The position numbers and the translations under genes are program-made. From Solirubrobacterales bacterium (GTDB lineage: Bacteria; Actinomycetota; Thermoleophilia; Solirubrobacterales; Solirubrobacteraceae), in contig JAFAZB010000504.1 in NCBI GenBank assembly GCA_019240015.1, positions 1-5,287 of the forward strand: DNA of 5,287 bases, in the 5' to 3' direction. A model generated the notes under the pieces. The model searched no databases. It was given only the letters and a program-made list of their open reading frames with translations, and was not told the DNA's origin. Every line of letters starts with the position of its first letter. The first letter of the stretch is position 1. Positions 5,268 through 5,287 of this stretch are shown piece after piece.

Positions 5268-5287
5268 ATGGACCGCCGCAAGCGCCT
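5268..5287 (+). CDS. 5' end of an unidentified gene (truncated by window)
   Basis: The ATG at 5268 is followed by codons for D-R-R-K-R and then the window ends. The strong ribosome-binding site upstream and the position opposite the divergent operon make a genuine start likely. The basic N-terminus could be the n-region of a signal peptide or the start of a cytoplasmic protein. Six codons do not allow any family call. The inverted repeat at 5193-5243 probably belongs to its control region. Confidence 0.7.

Overview
The window is GC-rich (roughly two-thirds by eye), densely coded and uses several GTG starts. I infer a high-GC Gram-positive, probably an Actinomycetota lineage. Four things support this: a Gram-positive-type LexA box, a DinB with an internal clamp motif and a PLLPD tail, a leaderless-looking promoter, and short intergenic gaps. 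I cannot name a genus, and other GC-rich phyla such as Chloroflexota are not excluded. I see no rRNA, tRNA, CRISPR array, transposase or attachment site.

Layout. Bases 1-25 may hold the first codons of an unidentified minus-strand gene. Bases 100-1290 (minus) encode a complete Y-family DNA polymerase IV (DinB). A perfect 14-bp LexA-type operator lies across its start codon, so it is probably an SOS gene. The divergent region 1291-1483 carries a cluster of CGTCC/GGACG half-sites. A five-segment membrane protein of unknown function follows on the plus strand (1484-2158). Next is a small FMN/F420 split-barrel protein (2208-2651), whose GTG start lies six bases after a -10 element.

The rest is mainly a minus-strand, operon-like run read from 5125 down to 2682. 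It has three genes: a histidine-rich multi-pass membrane protein with two HExxH motifs, a stand-alone GrpB-family (UPF0157) nucleotidyltransferase-like protein, and a lipoprotein with a phosphodiester glycosidase (NAGPA/DUF2233) domain. The first junction is a 4-base gap and the second a 14-base overlap, so the genes are probably co-transcribed and translationally coupled. The lipoprotein run and the split-barrel gene converge across only 30 bases.

At the right edge a plus-strand gene begins at 5268 after a strong ribosome-binding site. A long imperfect inverted repeat (5193-5243) lies just upstream of it.

Most of the window is ordinary chromosomal gene content. The points most worth a second look are the paired HExxH motifs, the LexA box on the dinB start codon, the 5193-5243 inverted repeat, and the uncharacterised three-gene operon. 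I found no clear evidence of a new defence or mobile system.
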